Of a DNA stretch of 64,000 bases, positions 9,458 through 19,022 are shown one piece after another. The stretch comes from Psychrobacter sp. 4Dc. GTDB taxonomy: Bacteria; Pseudomonadota; Gammaproteobacteria; Pseudomonadales; Moraxellaceae. Where the stretch lies: assembly GCF_002836715.1 (NCBI RefSeq), contig NZ_PJAT01000085.1:34366-98365 (forward strand). Reading direction: 5' to 3'. The notes below the pieces were generated by a model. It saw nothing but the letters and a program-made list of their open reading frames with translations, was not told where the DNA came from and searched no databases. The number at the start of each line of letters is the position of its first letter. Positions within the stretch are counted from its first letter, which is position 1. A program made the position numbers and the translations under genes.

Positions 9458-10369
9458 ATGGAAAGCCTAGTCACCCTTGTTCTGGTATTAATGCCAATGT
9501 TTATTGGCTTTGCCATTCCGTCTAACCCTACTATGACAAAATTGGCCGACAAAGGTCTATCATACTTGGTATTTATTATCCTAGCGTTGATCGGTATTGA
9601 GCTGTCTCAGGTAGAAGGTCTAGGTAATCAGTTGGGTGAAATTGCCTTATATGTCACTGTATTATCGATACTGACGATTGGTTCAGGTTTATTTGGGCTG
9701 ATGTTGTTCGACCATATACGCCCGTGGCATGCCAAAAAACCAAGCGTAAAATCTAAAGAGCATCGTGTCAGTATTCGAGGCAGCTTAGCACAGGTCGTTT
9801 GTGTAGTGATTGGAATGGTGATTGGCTATTTCTTGCCTGCTGATTATATGCCGCCTGAAAACTCTATGACCGTCATGCTGATGATTTTGATTTTACTGGT
9901 TGGCATAGGCTTAAAAGGCTCGGGCATCACCTTAAAAGAAGTATTACTGAATAAACGCGGCGTAGAAATGAGTGTCATCTTTACGCTAGCGGTATTGGCA
10001 GGCGGGCTTATTTTTGCGCTACTATTTACGGATGTGTCATGGACGAAAGGCTTAGCACTATCGTCAGGGTTTGGTTGGTACTCACTGTCAGCGATTGTCA
10101 TGACCGATGCTTATGGCGCTGTCTGGGGCAGTGTCGCGTTGTTTAATGACTTGGTACGTGAGTTCTTTGCATTAATCTTTATTCCGGTATTTATGCGCAA
10201 ATACCCTTCTGCCGCGGTTGGGCTTGGCGGCGCGACCAGCTTAGACTTTACCTTGCCTATCATTCAACAGTCAGGTGGTCTAAAAGTCGTGCCACTAGCG
10301 ATTAGCTTTGGCTTCTTGATCAATATTATCTCGCCAGTACTAATGGTGTTTTTCTCGGCGTTTGGCTAA
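9458..10369 (+). CDS. lysO: LysO-family (DUF340) lysine exporter
   Basis: A 303-residue inner-membrane protein with about eight hydrophobic segments, like E. coli LysO (YbjE, about 299 residues), which exports L-lysine and toxic analogues. Family-like stretches include GFGWYSLSAIVMTDAYG, GSVALFNDLVREF and GGATSLDFTLPIIQQSGG. Charged positions Glu52 and Asp in MTDAYG fit residues known in this family, but I have not aligned them. It diverges from the lipid-type operon. A TACAAT hexamer at 9403-9408 could be its -10 box. I saw no lysine riboswitch upstream. Substrate assignment rests on family resemblance. Confidence 0.85.
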   Translation: MESLVTLVLVLMPMFIGFAIPSNPTMTKLADKGLSYLVFIILALIGIELSQVEGLGNQLGEIALYVTVLSILTIGSGLFGLMLFDHIRPWHAKKPSVKSKEHRVSIRGSLAQVVCVVIGMVIGYFLPADYMPPENSMTVMLMILILLVGIGLKGSGITLKEVLLNKRGVEMSVIFTLAVLAGGLIFALLFTDVSWTKGLALSSGFGWYSLSAIVMTDAYGAVWGSVALFNDLVREFFALIFIPVFMRKYPSAAVGLGGATSLDFTLPIIQQSGGLKVVPLAISFGFLINIISPVLMVFFSAFG

Positions 10370-10370
10370 G

Positions 10371-10760
10371 CTATATTTTGTAGATCAGCTTATTCGTATT
10401 TGATATTACGATTATTTTATTACTAACCATCTGTTTAACTAGCTTATCAATTGCTTTAGTGTCCTCATTACGTAGATAGCTTTTAAGATAGTTTATTAAA
10501 CTTGACTTTTTGGATGGTCGAGTACCTGCTGGTCTACTTTTTAGCTGTGCTATTGCACGTTGATATGTTGTAGCAGAGTCTTTGCTATTCTTATTATCAT
10601 CTTGTGAAACTTTACTCGAATTTCCTTTGATATTATCGAAAGGTGAGTAATAGATAGCTTTATTATCTTGTTTTATTATGTCCTTCTTTTTGAGGTACGT
10701 TACAACTAAATCAATTTGATCCTGACTATTTGCTTGGCGATAACTTGCAAGTTTTTGCTT
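10371..10760 (-). pseudogene. C-terminal remnant of the IS-interrupted NYN-domain gene
   Basis: These 129 codons continue, in the same frame, the NYN gene that resumes at 11668. Joining ...DGLNNVI to KQKLASYRQ across the removed insertion element leaves no stop and no frameshift. The fragment ends with two short units of the pattern YLKKKDIIKQDNKAIYY and VSNKIIVISNTNKLIYK. They look like the last helix and wing of winged-helix domains and match a third unit before the break. An open frame from 10808 that starts inside the insertion element could translate the fragment, but the first 16 residues would be element-derived. It is AT-rich compared with neighbours. Confidence 0.75.
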
Positions 10761-10762
10761 TA

Positions 10763-11667
10763 TAGTCAGTCCAAAATAGAAAAGGTACAATGCTTTTAAA
10801 CCAAGCAAAGAGAAATATAAAAGATGACCTACTCAGCAGATTTTCGAGCACAAGTTATCAAAAACATTGAGCAAAAAGACATGAGCATCCGTCAGGCCTG
10901 TATTTTTTATAATATCAGCAAGAGTACACTACAGCGCTGGCTTATAGACCCAAGCATCCAAACGACCAGAGTCAAAACGCCAAGCAGTATACCCAATGAA
11001 GCCCTTCTACAAGACGTTAATCAATACCCAGATGACTACCTGTATGAGCGAGCTCGTCGTTTAAACTGTAGTAAATCAGGTATTGGCTATGCCTTAAAAA
11101 GATTAAATATTAGCCAAAAAAAAGACCTTAGCACATCCAAAAGCGTGTCCAATAAAAAGAGCGGTATATAAGAATAAGCTTGATCATTTTAAGCAGCAAG
11201 GCTATCCCGTTGTCTATATGGATGAGAGTGGCTTTGAGGCTGAAACTATTCGTCCTTATGGCTACGCACCGATAGGTAAACCTTGTATTGATAGCTACAA
11301 TTGGCAAGCTAAAAAACGTACCAATGTCATCGGTGCTCTGTATGAAAAGATGCTTTTTGCGCTTGATTACTTTGAGAAAAACATCAATGGCGATATATTC
11401 TATGACTGGTGCAAATACACGCTCATTCCAAGCCTTAAAACTAAATGCGTGATCGTCATGGATAATGCCAGTTTTCATAAACGAGTGAAAAGTCTTCTGA
11501 ATAGGCATGGTCACAGGCTTTTATTTCTACCATCCTATAGTCCTGACTTAAATCCTATTGAAAAGAAATGGGCACAAGCTAAGTTTCTACGACAAGGTTG
11601 GATGGAGAATAATCTACCTAAACTATTTCATAATATGGGTTGTACTTCTTTTATTTTGGATTGACTA
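10763..11667 (+). mobile_element. IS630-family insertion sequence
   Basis: A 905-bp element with 28-bp imperfect terminal inverted repeats, 10763-10790 and 11640-11667, which match at 24 positions and both begin TAGTCA. It is flanked by TA at 10761-10762 and 11668-11669, the target duplication expected of this family. It carries one transposase gene split by a frameshift at an A8 run. It sits inside a minus-strand NYN-domain gene, in opposite orientation. Good ends and a clean duplication suggest a recent insertion. Confidence 0.92.
10824..11664 (+). CDS. IS630-family transposase, in two overlapping frames
   Basis: The first frame (10824-11171, 115 residues) holds an N-terminal helix-turn-helix (SIRQACIFYNISKSTLQRW). 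The second frame carries the DDE catalytic domain: Asp in VVYMDESGFE, Asp in VIVMDNASFHK and Glu in SPDLNPIEKKW. The frames meet at an A8 run (11116-11123): skipping one base there turns SQKKDLSTS into SQKKTLAHPK and reads through to the DDE part, giving about 280 residues, the normal IS630 size. This may be programmed frameshifting or transcript slippage, as in several insertion sequences, or a simple inactivating mutation. The stop lies inside the right inverted repeat. The ATG at 11218 is only an internal methionine. Confidence 0.85.
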
Positions 11668-12510
11668 TATCACATTATTCAATCCATCAATTTCTTTGGC
11701 CTTACTTCGTAAAACTTGATCAGTGACTAAATCTAATATTCCTTGACTGTCTACTTTATAACTTAGTTTTTCTCCATTTTCATCAAGTCTAATAAGTCCT
11801 GCTTTGATAAATTTTCCAAAAACCTGTTCAAAAATATAATCTTGCTCAGTACTATTGAATCTCTTTAGTACTGTCACTGGAACGTACTTCTTTATCGAGT
11901 ACAATAGGTTGGATTTATAGCTCGGTAAAAAAACCTTACGATTGACAATGCTATCAAAAACCAATACATAACACTCATGTATAACCGATTTGGGAACGCT
12001 CTCTTCAAGGCTTTGCGCTAAAGATTTCTTATTGTCCATGGCAACGCTAGTAACGTCATCACACAAAACATGATGACTATCTTCGATGACAAGTTGGCTT
12101 TTTTTTATATCTGATGCACTTTCTATGTTTGACTCGTAAGCCACAGTTAGCTGATTAGCATTTTCTAACCGCATGATGTTCATACCATCATAAGCACTAT
12201 TGAGATGCTCAACCAAGATATCATAACCACTATCTCTTGCTAAAATACAAACATCAGCACTAGGCTCAATTTCAGAGATTTTGCCAAGATAAAAAGACAA
12301 GTAAAAATCTAGCGCATTCTTCCCTGCATGTTGCATCTTAATAATGTGCACATTTTCATTATCAAACCTGAGCAAGTTTTCAACCAATTCAAGAGGTAAA
12401 CTCTTCTGCTGATTGATACCCAAAAACAGCCATACATAGCATTTATCCACCTCTACATTATCGAAGCTTTTAGGCTGAATGTTTTCATAATCAATTAAAA
12501 TATGCTTCAT
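11665..12510 (-). pseudogene. NYN/PIN-domain protein, N-terminal part (gene interrupted by IS630)
   Basis: The N-terminal domain looks like a NYN (LabA-like PIN) nuclease. It opens with an acidic site HILIDYENIQP, then GKNALDFYLSFYLG and CILARDSGYDILVEHL, which supply the usual acidic residues for metal-dependent RNA cleavage. A charged middle follows, then a winged-helix-like unit FIKAGLIRLDENGEKLSYK. The reading frame ends in a TAG created by the insertion element. Without the element the product would be 410 residues with three such C-terminal units. The truncated 281-residue form keeps the whole nuclease-like domain and might still be made. I used ATG 12510; a TTG lies just before it. The RNA target is unknown. 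Confidence 0.75.
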
Positions 12511-12547
12511 CAAAATATTCTTATCATTTAATAAAAGTTACGATTAC

Positions 12548-13831
12548 TTATACCCCACTCGCCTGCTTAGCAAATAAGCGCATCAATGGCTTGATTTTAC
12601 CAACGCGGTACATGCCTTCATTACGAATTTGCTGCACAGGACGCATTTGGGCAAGCGACCCTGCAAATAACCAGTTAAGCGCAGAAAAGCTATGCATCAT
12701 TAGGCTATTATGCGGACGACGCGAACGCTCATAATGACGTAGCGTTTGATTGCTGCCCCAAAGCGTACCGCCACTACGGGTAAAGTCATGCGTTAACTGC
12801 TCAGACAATGCTTGCACATCCAGCATACCGAGGTTCAACCCTTGGCCTGCTAACGGATGTACGCCATGAGCAGCGTCACCGATCAGCACCAAGTTATCAG
12901 CGACGTAGCTTTTCGCTTGCTGTGCTGCTAATGGAAAACTAGCGATAGACTCAATCTGATTAATCGCACCCAACTCGTAATTGCTAGCAGCTGCTAACTT
13001 ATCAGCGATAAAACGATCTTCTTCCTCTATCAACGCCAATGCTTGATTGCGCGGCAATGTCCATACTATCGACTGCCAATGCTGCGGGCTTGCCTTATCA
13101 ACATCGGTTATATCAGCTAGCGGCAATAGTGCCAGTGTACCCGTCGGTAGCATAGCTTGGCGTGCAGTTGCCTGATGCGGTTTCTCAGTCTGAATCGCAC
13201 AGCAAATTGCGGTTTGATTATAATCAAGCGTATCTACGCCAATCCCTGCTTGCTGACGGACAAATGAACCGCGCCCATCAGCGCCAACTAATAGACGCGT
13301 ATCAATCGCTTCGCCATTGTCCAGAGTGATACGGTAGCCTTGCTGCACCCCTAGCCAATCCATATTGACAACTTTATGACCAGCGATAAGGGTCAGATAG
13401 TCACTAACATCAGCTTCATGCAAGCGTTGCCATAATGCGTACTCGATAACAGCAGGCTCGACCATACTGCCTAATAATATAGGCTCATGAGTTTCACTAC
13501 TATTATCCTCAGCGCCGCTATCTTCACTTTCGCCAAATAATAGCTCACCCATCCCATTGAGCTGCCATACCTGCATTTGCGAATAATCAGCCTTACGCTC
13601 AGAGCTAGCAATCTTTTGCCACGCGCCAATATCTTTAAGCAAATTAATACTAGCCATACTAAGTGCATAGACACGTGCATCACGTTTGCTAAGTACATCT
13701 TGCCAAGCCGATTCATCACGTGCAGGACGAGCATCGATCAACGTCACTGGCATTTTGTCTTGTGCCAACTTTAGAGCAAGCGTTGCCCCAACGATACCGC
13801 TACCGATAATCAGCGTATGGTTTTTTTTCAT
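12548..13831 (-). CDS. UbiH/UbiF/UbiI-family FAD-dependent hydroxylase
   Basis: A 427-residue flavoprotein monooxygenase of the ubiquinone-biosynthesis family, likely hydroxylating the polyprenylated ring. It shows the N-terminal GSGIVGATLALKLA dinucleotide motif, the middle GADGRGSFVRQQAGI and the C-terminal VLIGDAAHGVHPLAGQGLNL. The GDAAH form is closer to UbiF/UbiI than to UbiH; which ring position it hydroxylates cannot be told from sequence alone. ATG 13831 puts the FAD motif at the very start; the TTG at 13876 would add residues without family support. It lies downstream of, and on the same strand as, a second family member, with about 170 bp between. Confidence 0.9.
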   Translation of the reverse strand: MKKNHTLIIGSGIVGATLALKLAQDKMPVTLIDARPARDESAWQDVLSKRDARVYALSMASINLLKDIGAWQKIASSERKADYSQMQVWQLNGMGELLFGESEDSGAEDNSSETHEPILLGSMVEPAVIEYALWQRLHEADVSDYLTLIAGHKVVNMDWLGVQQGYRITLDNGEAIDTRLLVGADGRGSFVRQQAGIGVDTLDYNQTAICCAIQTEKPHQATARQAMLPTGTLALLPLADITDVDKASPQHWQSIVWTLPRNQALALIEEEDRFIADKLAAASNYELGAINQIESIASFPLAAQQAKSYVADNLVLIGDAAHGVHPLAGQGLNLGMLDVQALSEQLTHDFTRSGGTLWGSNQTLRHYERSRRPHNSLMMHSFSALNWLFAGSLAQMRPVQQIRNEGMYRVGKIKPLMRLFAKQASGV

Positions 13832-13998
13832 AAGGTGTCTCTCAATATTGCTCAATATTAGAATGCTTATTATCAATCTTAATTACAGTTAGTTGATTCA
13901 GTTTAAAACTGAGAGACAAGGCAACCGAGTGCAGATGTATAGGCAATACTTCAAGCGAGGTTAACGCTGTCACTCTTTTAAAGAGGATTAATATAGCG

Positions 13999-15327
13999 CT
14001 ATGATTTTAGACCCATCGCATAAGTGGCGACTAGTGGCTTGATATTTGGCAATTTATCAAAGGCCAATAGCGCCATATTTCGCGCTAGCTTAATCGCGGG
14101 GTTAGGATGCGTGAAGCCATGTACTACCGCATCACAAAAACGAATAACTCGCTTCTGGTCGGTTTGACGTGCTTTTTCATAACGTTTTAATAACTGTGCA
14201 TCACCGATATCTGCGCCTTTGAGCACTTGTGCACTTAGCATTTGCGCCAGCACATGTGCATCTCGCATACAGAGATTAAAGCCTTGGCCAGCGACAGGAT
14301 GTAAGGTGTGAGCAGCATTGCCCATAATGACGCACCGTCCTTCTACTTGCTTATTCGCTAGTACGCGGGTCAATGGATAGGCGCCGCGGCGACCAGCAGC
14401 GATAAACTTGCCAGCGCGTTGGCCAAAGGCTTGCTGTAGGGTCTGCAAGAAATGGGCGTCGTCTTCTAAGTATCTGGTTTCTTCACCTGTTGGGCATACC
14501 CACACCACAGAGCGCCTGTAGCCGTGTTGATACTCATCATTGCCATCACCCTCTGGATCGGTCAGTGGGAGCACGGCAAGTGGGCCAGCTGGACTGAAAC
14601 GCTCAATCGCTGCATGCTCGTGTGGCGTATCTGTCTCTACTACGCCGACGATGGCTGTTTGCTGATAATTATACGTAGTTGTACCGATATCTAGCAATTG
14701 GCGTACTGTAGAGTCGCGTCCATCACAAGCGACTAATACGCTAGCTTGCAGCTGCTGCTCGTTTTCGGCTTCGTCATTGTAATTAAAGCTAATCGTCACA
14801 CTATCGGCCTGCTGCTGGACAGTCGTCACATTGGCATTATCTATCAAGGTAATTAATGGCGCTTGCTGCGCGGCTAATAAAAGCTTACGACCCAGCCAAG
14901 CGTTTTCGATGATTTGCCCAAATGACTCAACGCGCTCTTCTGCTTTATTCAGCTGCGCGCGCCCAAAACTGCCTTGCTCACTAATCTGTACGGTATCGAT
15001 ACGGCAGGCATGGCTTTGTAATTCATCCCACAGTCCAATCTCTTGATATATCTGTACCGTGCGCCGTGATAACGCTGTATTGCGACTATCTAAATAATGG
15101 CTGCGAGTACTGTCATCCGTTGGACTGATGGTTGGATAGCTGTTTTTTTCTAATAAGGTGCTCGCAATACCGTGATGAGCCAATAGCAATGCAAAGGACA
15201 AACCAACATGACCACCACCTGCGATAAGCACTTGCTGGTCAGTTATCGCTTCTTTGTTTTTAGAGATGCTGTCGAACTTTTTAGGTATGCTGTCAGCATT
15301 GGATAAATGTGAATCAGTATCTTGCAT
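13999..15327 (-). CDS. ubiH: 2-octaprenyl-6-methoxyphenol hydroxylase-like UbiH
   Basis: A 442-residue FAD monooxygenase of ubiquinone synthesis. After a polar 30-residue N-terminal tail come VLIAGGGHVGLSFALLLA, then ACDGRDSTVRQLL, and IMGNAAHTLHPVAGQGFNL. The GNAA(H/Q)TLHP variant is the UbiH hallmark (UbiF and UbiI have GDAAH). The enzyme should act on the ring at the membrane surface with O2 and NAD(P)H. It is the first of two tandem homologues; ubiH beside a second hydroxylase also occurs in Pseudomonas. Possible later starts would shorten the non-conserved tail. It diverges from ybeZ across a 600-bp spacer. Confidence 0.88.
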   Translation of the reverse strand: MQDTDSHLSNADSIPKKFDSISKNKEAITDQQVLIAGGGHVGLSFALLLAHHGIASTLLEKNSYPTISPTDDSTRSHYLDSRNTALSRRTVQIYQEIGLWDELQSHACRIDTVQISEQGSFGRAQLNKAEERVESFGQIIENAWLGRKLLLAAQQAPLITLIDNANVTTVQQQADSVTISFNYNDEAENEQQLQASVLVACDGRDSTVRQLLDIGTTTYNYQQTAIVGVVETDTPHEHAAIERFSPAGPLAVLPLTDPEGDGNDEYQHGYRRSVVWVCPTGEETRYLEDDAHFLQTLQQAFGQRAGKFIAAGRRGAYPLTRVLANKQVEGRCVIMGNAAHTLHPVAGQGFNLCMRDAHVLAQMLSAQVLKGADIGDAQLLKRYEKARQTDQKRVIRFCDAVVHGFTHPNPAIKLARNMALLAFDKLPNIKPLVATYAMGLKS

Positions 15328-15924
15328 CGTTATTTTCCTATTATAATTTTTTGGACAAGCAATTTATTAATGATAGATAGCCACTCGTCACTGACGTTAT
15401 TTTATAATTTTTATCATGTCGCTGCTGTTGTTAGATAGCTTACAGCAACCTATGGTATCGCCCATAGATTACCACAAATTGTCTATTATGCCGTGGTCTT
15501 AACCGTAGACAAATCGTTTCTTTACTCTCATCATAAACGAGGTTTATTTTTATAAAAATCAAAAATATTAATATGATTAAAGCGCTATCACATGGTGGGT
15601 AGCGATGAATTATATAGAACTGACAGCAACATCGAATCAATCTATAGAAAATCGCTGTAGAGTTGCAATCCGCATACAAAAACAGCGTTATCTATCTGAT
15701 GTATGGCTTGAAATTTAAAAATTCTCTACCATAATGAAGGCAAGACTTTCATTACTTTCATTCACGACCTTCCACAAAAACAACAATAATATCGCCGTCA
15801 TTTTTATCATCTACAATTTTTTACCACCTAAATACTGTAACGCCACTGACTATTTTATCTCTGCAACCCGTCACGCAATTAAAACCAAATCATAGCGTCG
15901 GGTACACAATAAAAGGATAATCGC
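15328..15924. other. Long divergent intergenic region, ubiH / ybeZ
   Basis: About 600 bp without a credible gene. It must hold the promoters for both ubiH (minus) and ybeZ (plus), but I could not place them with confidence. A small inverted repeat, CTATGG...CCATAG with a six-base centre, lies near 15450-15468. A 79-codon open frame on the minus strand has no ribosome site or family likeness. Confidence 0.5.
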
Positions 15925-15927
15925 TTG
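15915..15927 (+). promoter_or_regulatory. Ribosome binding site that selects a TTG start for ybeZ
   Basis: AGGA at 15914-15917, seven bases before TTG 15925 and nineteen before the first ATG at 15937. Spacing supports the TTG as start. A near-identical AAGGATAAT arrangement precedes the TTG chosen at 20539. Confidence 0.6.
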
Positions 15928-17028
15928 ACTGATTCCATGAGCCGCCGTATAAAGTTTGAATCATTGACCCCAGCACAGCTAAAAACCGTGCTTGGTGAAT
16001 ACAACAATCACATGAAATATATCCAAGAACGCCTCGATATTAAAATCATGCAGCGCCAAGGCGATTTTTGCCTGAGTGGCGATGTGACCAATGTCGAACG
16101 CGGTGAACGTATTATCTACAAAATGGTAGATGAAGCACAGAACACCAAAGACATCAGTGCAGAAGAGCTGCATCTCATCATCCAATCTAGCCTCTCTCGT
16201 GATGAAGACATCGAAGAAGACGAGCAAGACCATGATGATATGGAATATGATGAAGATTTGGATGAGGCTAGCGAGTTTACGCCCATCAGTTTGCGTACGC
16301 GTAAGGGTCGCATCGTTCCGCGTGGGGGCAATCAACAGCGTTACGTAAAAAACGTCCTGAGCTCTGATGTGTCGTTTGGTATTGGGCCAGCTGGTACGGG
16401 TAAAACGTATCTAGCAGTAGCATGTGCCGTCGACATGCTTGAGCGTAATGAGATTGAGCGTATTTTGCTAGTGCGTCCAGCGGTAGAAGCTGGCGAAAAG
16501 CTAGGCTTCTTGCCAGGTGATTTGACCCAAAAAATCGATCCTTACTTACGCCCATTATATGATGCGCTCTATGAGATGATAGGCTTTGAGAAAGTCGGTA
16601 AAATGATTGAGCGTCAGATTATCGAAGTGGCACCGCTGGCCTATATGCGCGGTCGTACTTTGAATAACTCGTTTGTCATTCTAGATGAAGCGCAAAACAC
16701 CACGCCTGAACAGATGAAAATGTTTTTGACCCGCTTGGGCTTTGGCTCACGTGCCGTCATTACTGGGGATATTACTCAGGTGGATTTGCCACGTGGTCAC
16801 AAGTCAGGCTTGGCCCAAGCAATGGATATTTTAAAAGATATCGAAGAGATTCATATCACAAAGTTTGATTCAAAAGACGTTGTACGACATCAATTGGTAC
16901 AACAAATTGTTGAAGCCTATGACGTATTTGATGAAGAGCAAATGGCTTTAGAAGAAAAACGTAAGTTTGAACGTATTAAAGAACAAGAGCGTAGACAAGC
17001 CGTCGCTAATGCAGCAGCCAATCTTTAA
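15925..17028 (+). CDS. ybeZ: PhoH-like ATPase YbeZ
   Basis: Cytoplasmic P-loop ATPase, partner of the YbeY RNase in rRNA processing. The N-terminal part resembles a nucleic-acid-binding region. The PhoH domain starts near 117, with Walker A GPAGTGKT at 154-161, VRPAVEAGEKLGFLPGD, Walker B FVILDEAQNT and the VITGDITQVDLP stretch. The 367-residue length fits the YbeZ/PhoL class. An acidic run (residues 93-115, almost all Asp and Glu) separates the two parts. The start is TTG: AGGA lies seven bases before TTG 15925, while the next ATG (15937) is too far from it. Confidence 0.93.
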   Translation: MTDSMSRRIKFESLTPAQLKTVLGEYNNHMKYIQERLDIKIMQRQGDFCLSGDVTNVERGERIIYKMVDEAQNTKDISAEELHLIIQSSLSRDEDIEEDEQDHDDMEYDEDLDEASEFTPISLRTRKGRIVPRGGNQQRYVKNVLSSDVSFGIGPAGTGKTYLAVACAVDMLERNEIERILLVRPAVEAGEKLGFLPGDLTQKIDPYLRPLYDALYEMIGFEKVGKMIERQIIEVAPLAYMRGRTLNNSFVILDEAQNTTPEQMKMFLTRLGFGSRAVITGDITQVDLPRGHKSGLAQAMDILKDIEEIHITKFDSKDVVRHQLVQQIVEAYDVFDEEQMALEEKRKFERIKEQERRQAVANAAANL

Positions 17029-17087
17029 TAATTAAGCTAATTATTGAATTACAATCATTTGCTATAAGCATTTATCTTGCATCAGAA

Positions 17088-17118
17088 AACCGGATTACTC
17101 AAAGTAGTCCGGTTTTTT
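17088..17118 (+). terminator. Intrinsic terminator after ybeZ
   Basis: Twelve-base stem (AACCGGATTACT with AGTAGTCCGGTT, one G-T pair), three-base loop and a T-run at 17113-17118. It implies that ybeY, 230 bp further on, relies on read-through or its own promoter. The remainder of the 320-bp gap shows no gene. Confidence 0.88.
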
Positions 17119-17346
17119 CTTACTGACAGTTTATTGAATTTAGCTCTTTCGCTACTAGTCGCCCACCAGTAACTTAGCTATAGTAGCCTTTATACATTTT
17201 ATACATTGGCCTCTATTTATTAGCCAACAATTTAGCGATGAGATAAACAGTGATTGAGCTGCTTTTATGGTAAAAAACTGGCAAATAAATCACCTAGACG
17301 ATGCAGCATTAGAAACGCATTTATTTATAATAAAAAGGACAGCAAT

Positions 17347-17946
17347 ATGAGCCAACCTGACAATACTAATGTCGATGACAAGATCGCTAGCAACCATGCC
17401 AGCTTAGCAGCACTTGATATCAGTGCGACCGACAGTATTGATGATGAAATATTAGATACTTTTTATAATCGCGAGCATTTACTATCAGTCATGATGGCGA
17501 CTTTAGATTATATAGATGGTCGTATTAATACTGGTCTGACCCTACCCTATTTTGCAGATATTGATCCTGAGCTTTGGCAGGAAAAGTCTAAAACACTAGA
17601 TATATATATCACTGATGAATTCGAAGGCCGTGCTTTAAATCTAGAAGCACGCGGCAAGGACTATGCGACCAATATTTTGTCTTATCCAAGCGAATTACCT
17701 GCTGCCGTCATTGAGCTAATGCCAACATTGCCTCTTGGAGAGTTAATTATCTGTCATGAAGTGATGGTACGTGAAGCGGCTGAACAGGACAAAACCGTGG
17801 CGCAGCACATCAGCCATTTGCTAGTGCATGGCGTGCTACACCTACTGGGGTTTGATCACGAGCTCGGACAAGCTGAGCAAGATGAGATGGAGTACTTTGA
17901 AATTGAGATTTTGGCAGGTCTAAACCTACCAAATCCTTATATCTAA
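17347..17946 (+). CDS. ybeY: Endoribonuclease YbeY
   Basis: Zinc-dependent single-strand RNase for 16S rRNA 3'-end maturation and 70S ribosome quality control, in the cytoplasm. The H-x3-H-x5-H zinc site is HGVLHLLGFDH (His161, His165, His171), preceded by the strand region GELIICHEVM. I chose ATG 17347 because AAGGA lies seven bases upstream; the open frame extends back to 17254 but that part has no ribosome site. The 199-residue length exceeds the usual 155, owing to an N-terminal tail of about 40 residues. It follows ybeZ, its usual partner, but is separated from it by a strong terminator. Confidence 0.93.
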   Translation: MSQPDNTNVDDKIASNHASLAALDISATDSIDDEILDTFYNREHLLSVMMATLDYIDGRINTGLTLPYFADIDPELWQEKSKTLDIYITDEFEGRALNLEARGKDYATNILSYPSELPAAVIELMPTLPLGELIICHEVMVREAAEQDKTVAQHISHLLVHGVLHLLGFDHELGQAEQDEMEYFEIEILAGLNLPNPYI

Positions 17947-17995
17947 ACTAGCACTGCTTTAATAAACAGTCTTCTAACTATTAAGCAGCTATCAA

Positions 17996-18871
17996 TCAAT
18001 CTTTAGATAGTGGTAGCTTTTGCGCTTGACCCATTTGGTTGATCATATGATCTAAGCCTTTAACATGGACACTGCGCTGCGGGAATGGAATCTCGATTTT
18101 CTCATCATCTAAAGCTTGCTTGAATTGCTCCAATAGCTCGCATTGCATCGACCACCAGTCGGCATTGGTTGTCCAAACGTTTAAGGTAAGATCTACTGAG
18201 TTATCGCCTAGATTGGTCACTCGCACGATAGGCTCAGGATCAGTAAAAGCCAATGGGTTATTTCTTGCCAGACTTAACATCACGTCTTTAGCCGTTTTGA
18301 TATCAGCATCATAGCCAATACCGACAGTGATATCGACGCGGCGATTGGGTAGCGCTGTATAATTGACCACAGGTGAAGTCGTGATATCGCTATTAGGAAT
18401 GATGATATCGTGATTGTTAATGGTCGTCAGATGGGTATTAACCAAGGTAATCTCTGTCACTGTACCTGTGTAGCTACTAATCTGTACGTAATCGCCGCGT
18501 ACAAACGGGCGAAACGTCACAATCATAATACCAGCGGCAAAATTTGATAACTGGTCTTTTAGTGACAAACCAACGGCAACAGCGGCACCACCTAAGATTG
18601 CGACGACCGACGTAGTCTGTACACCGACTTTGCTAAGTGCAGCTAAAATCACCACGACCAGTAGCACGCCATACAATAGGCGACTTAAAAAACTAGCAAC
18701 TGTCTCGTCCAGATGGCTACGCGTCATCAAGCGATCGGAAAAAGCGACTGCCTTTTTGGCAAGCCAACGTCCAACGATAAATATAAGTATTGCTAAAGCG
18801 ACTTTAATGACCAGCTCTAGGGCATTGCTCGTTAAGGTAGCGACATCGACGGTAAAACCTAAAAATTCCAT
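17996..18871 (-). CDS. mscS: Small-conductance mechanosensitive channel MscS
   Basis: A 291-residue inner-membrane channel that releases solutes under hypo-osmotic shock. Three membrane segments are visible, the third being the glycine/alanine-rich pore helix GGAAVAVGLSLKDQLSNFAAG, typical of the family. The cytoplasmic beta domain follows with FRPFVRGDYV and IIPNSDI, then the C-terminal alpha/beta vestibule. Length is close to E. coli MscS (286). It is convergent with ybeY; an imperfect hairpin at about 17954-17988 lies between them but lacks a T-run. Confidence 0.95.
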   Translation of the reverse strand: MEFLGFTVDVATLTSNALELVIKVALAILIFIVGRWLAKKAVAFSDRLMTRSHLDETVASFLSRLLYGVLLVVVILAALSKVGVQTTSVVAILGGAAVAVGLSLKDQLSNFAAGIMIVTFRPFVRGDYVQISSYTGTVTEITLVNTHLTTINNHDIIIPNSDITTSPVVNYTALPNRRVDITVGIGYDADIKTAKDVMLSLARNNPLAFTDPEPIVRVTNLGDNSVDLTLNVWTTNADWWSMQCELLEQFKQALDDEKIEIPFPQRSVHVKGLDHMINQMGQAQKLPLSKD

Positions 18872-18977
18872 ACTGACTCTTTATTTTATAGCTGTGTGTT
18901 ATGAACTTGGATATCTGTGATTATAAAAAATAGTGCGTTAAGCGTTATTCTTAACAGTTGTGTTTTCAGTGACATTT

Positions 18978-19022
18978 TTTCAGTAACTTTAATTTCAGTA
19001 ACTTTAATTTCAGTAGCTTTTT
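18978..19022. repeat. 15-bp tandem repeat, three copies
   Basis: Units TTTCAGTAACTTTAA at 18978-18992 and 18993-19007 are identical, and 19008-19022 is a diverged copy. They lie between the TonB-like gene and mscS. On the minus strand they fall in a 61-codon open frame (18886-19071) and would encode TEIKV repeats in a lysine-rich peptide; it lacks a well-placed ribosome site, so I do not call it a gene. Confidence 0.8.

Noticed and set aside
10371..10808. Independent 145-residue gene
   Set aside because: Its first 16 codons come from the insertion element; the remainder is the in-frame tail of the NYN gene.
15440..15679. 79-codon open frame in the ubiH/ybeZ spacer
   Set aside because: No ribosome site, no family likeness, cysteine- and isoleucine-rich composition typical of chance frames.
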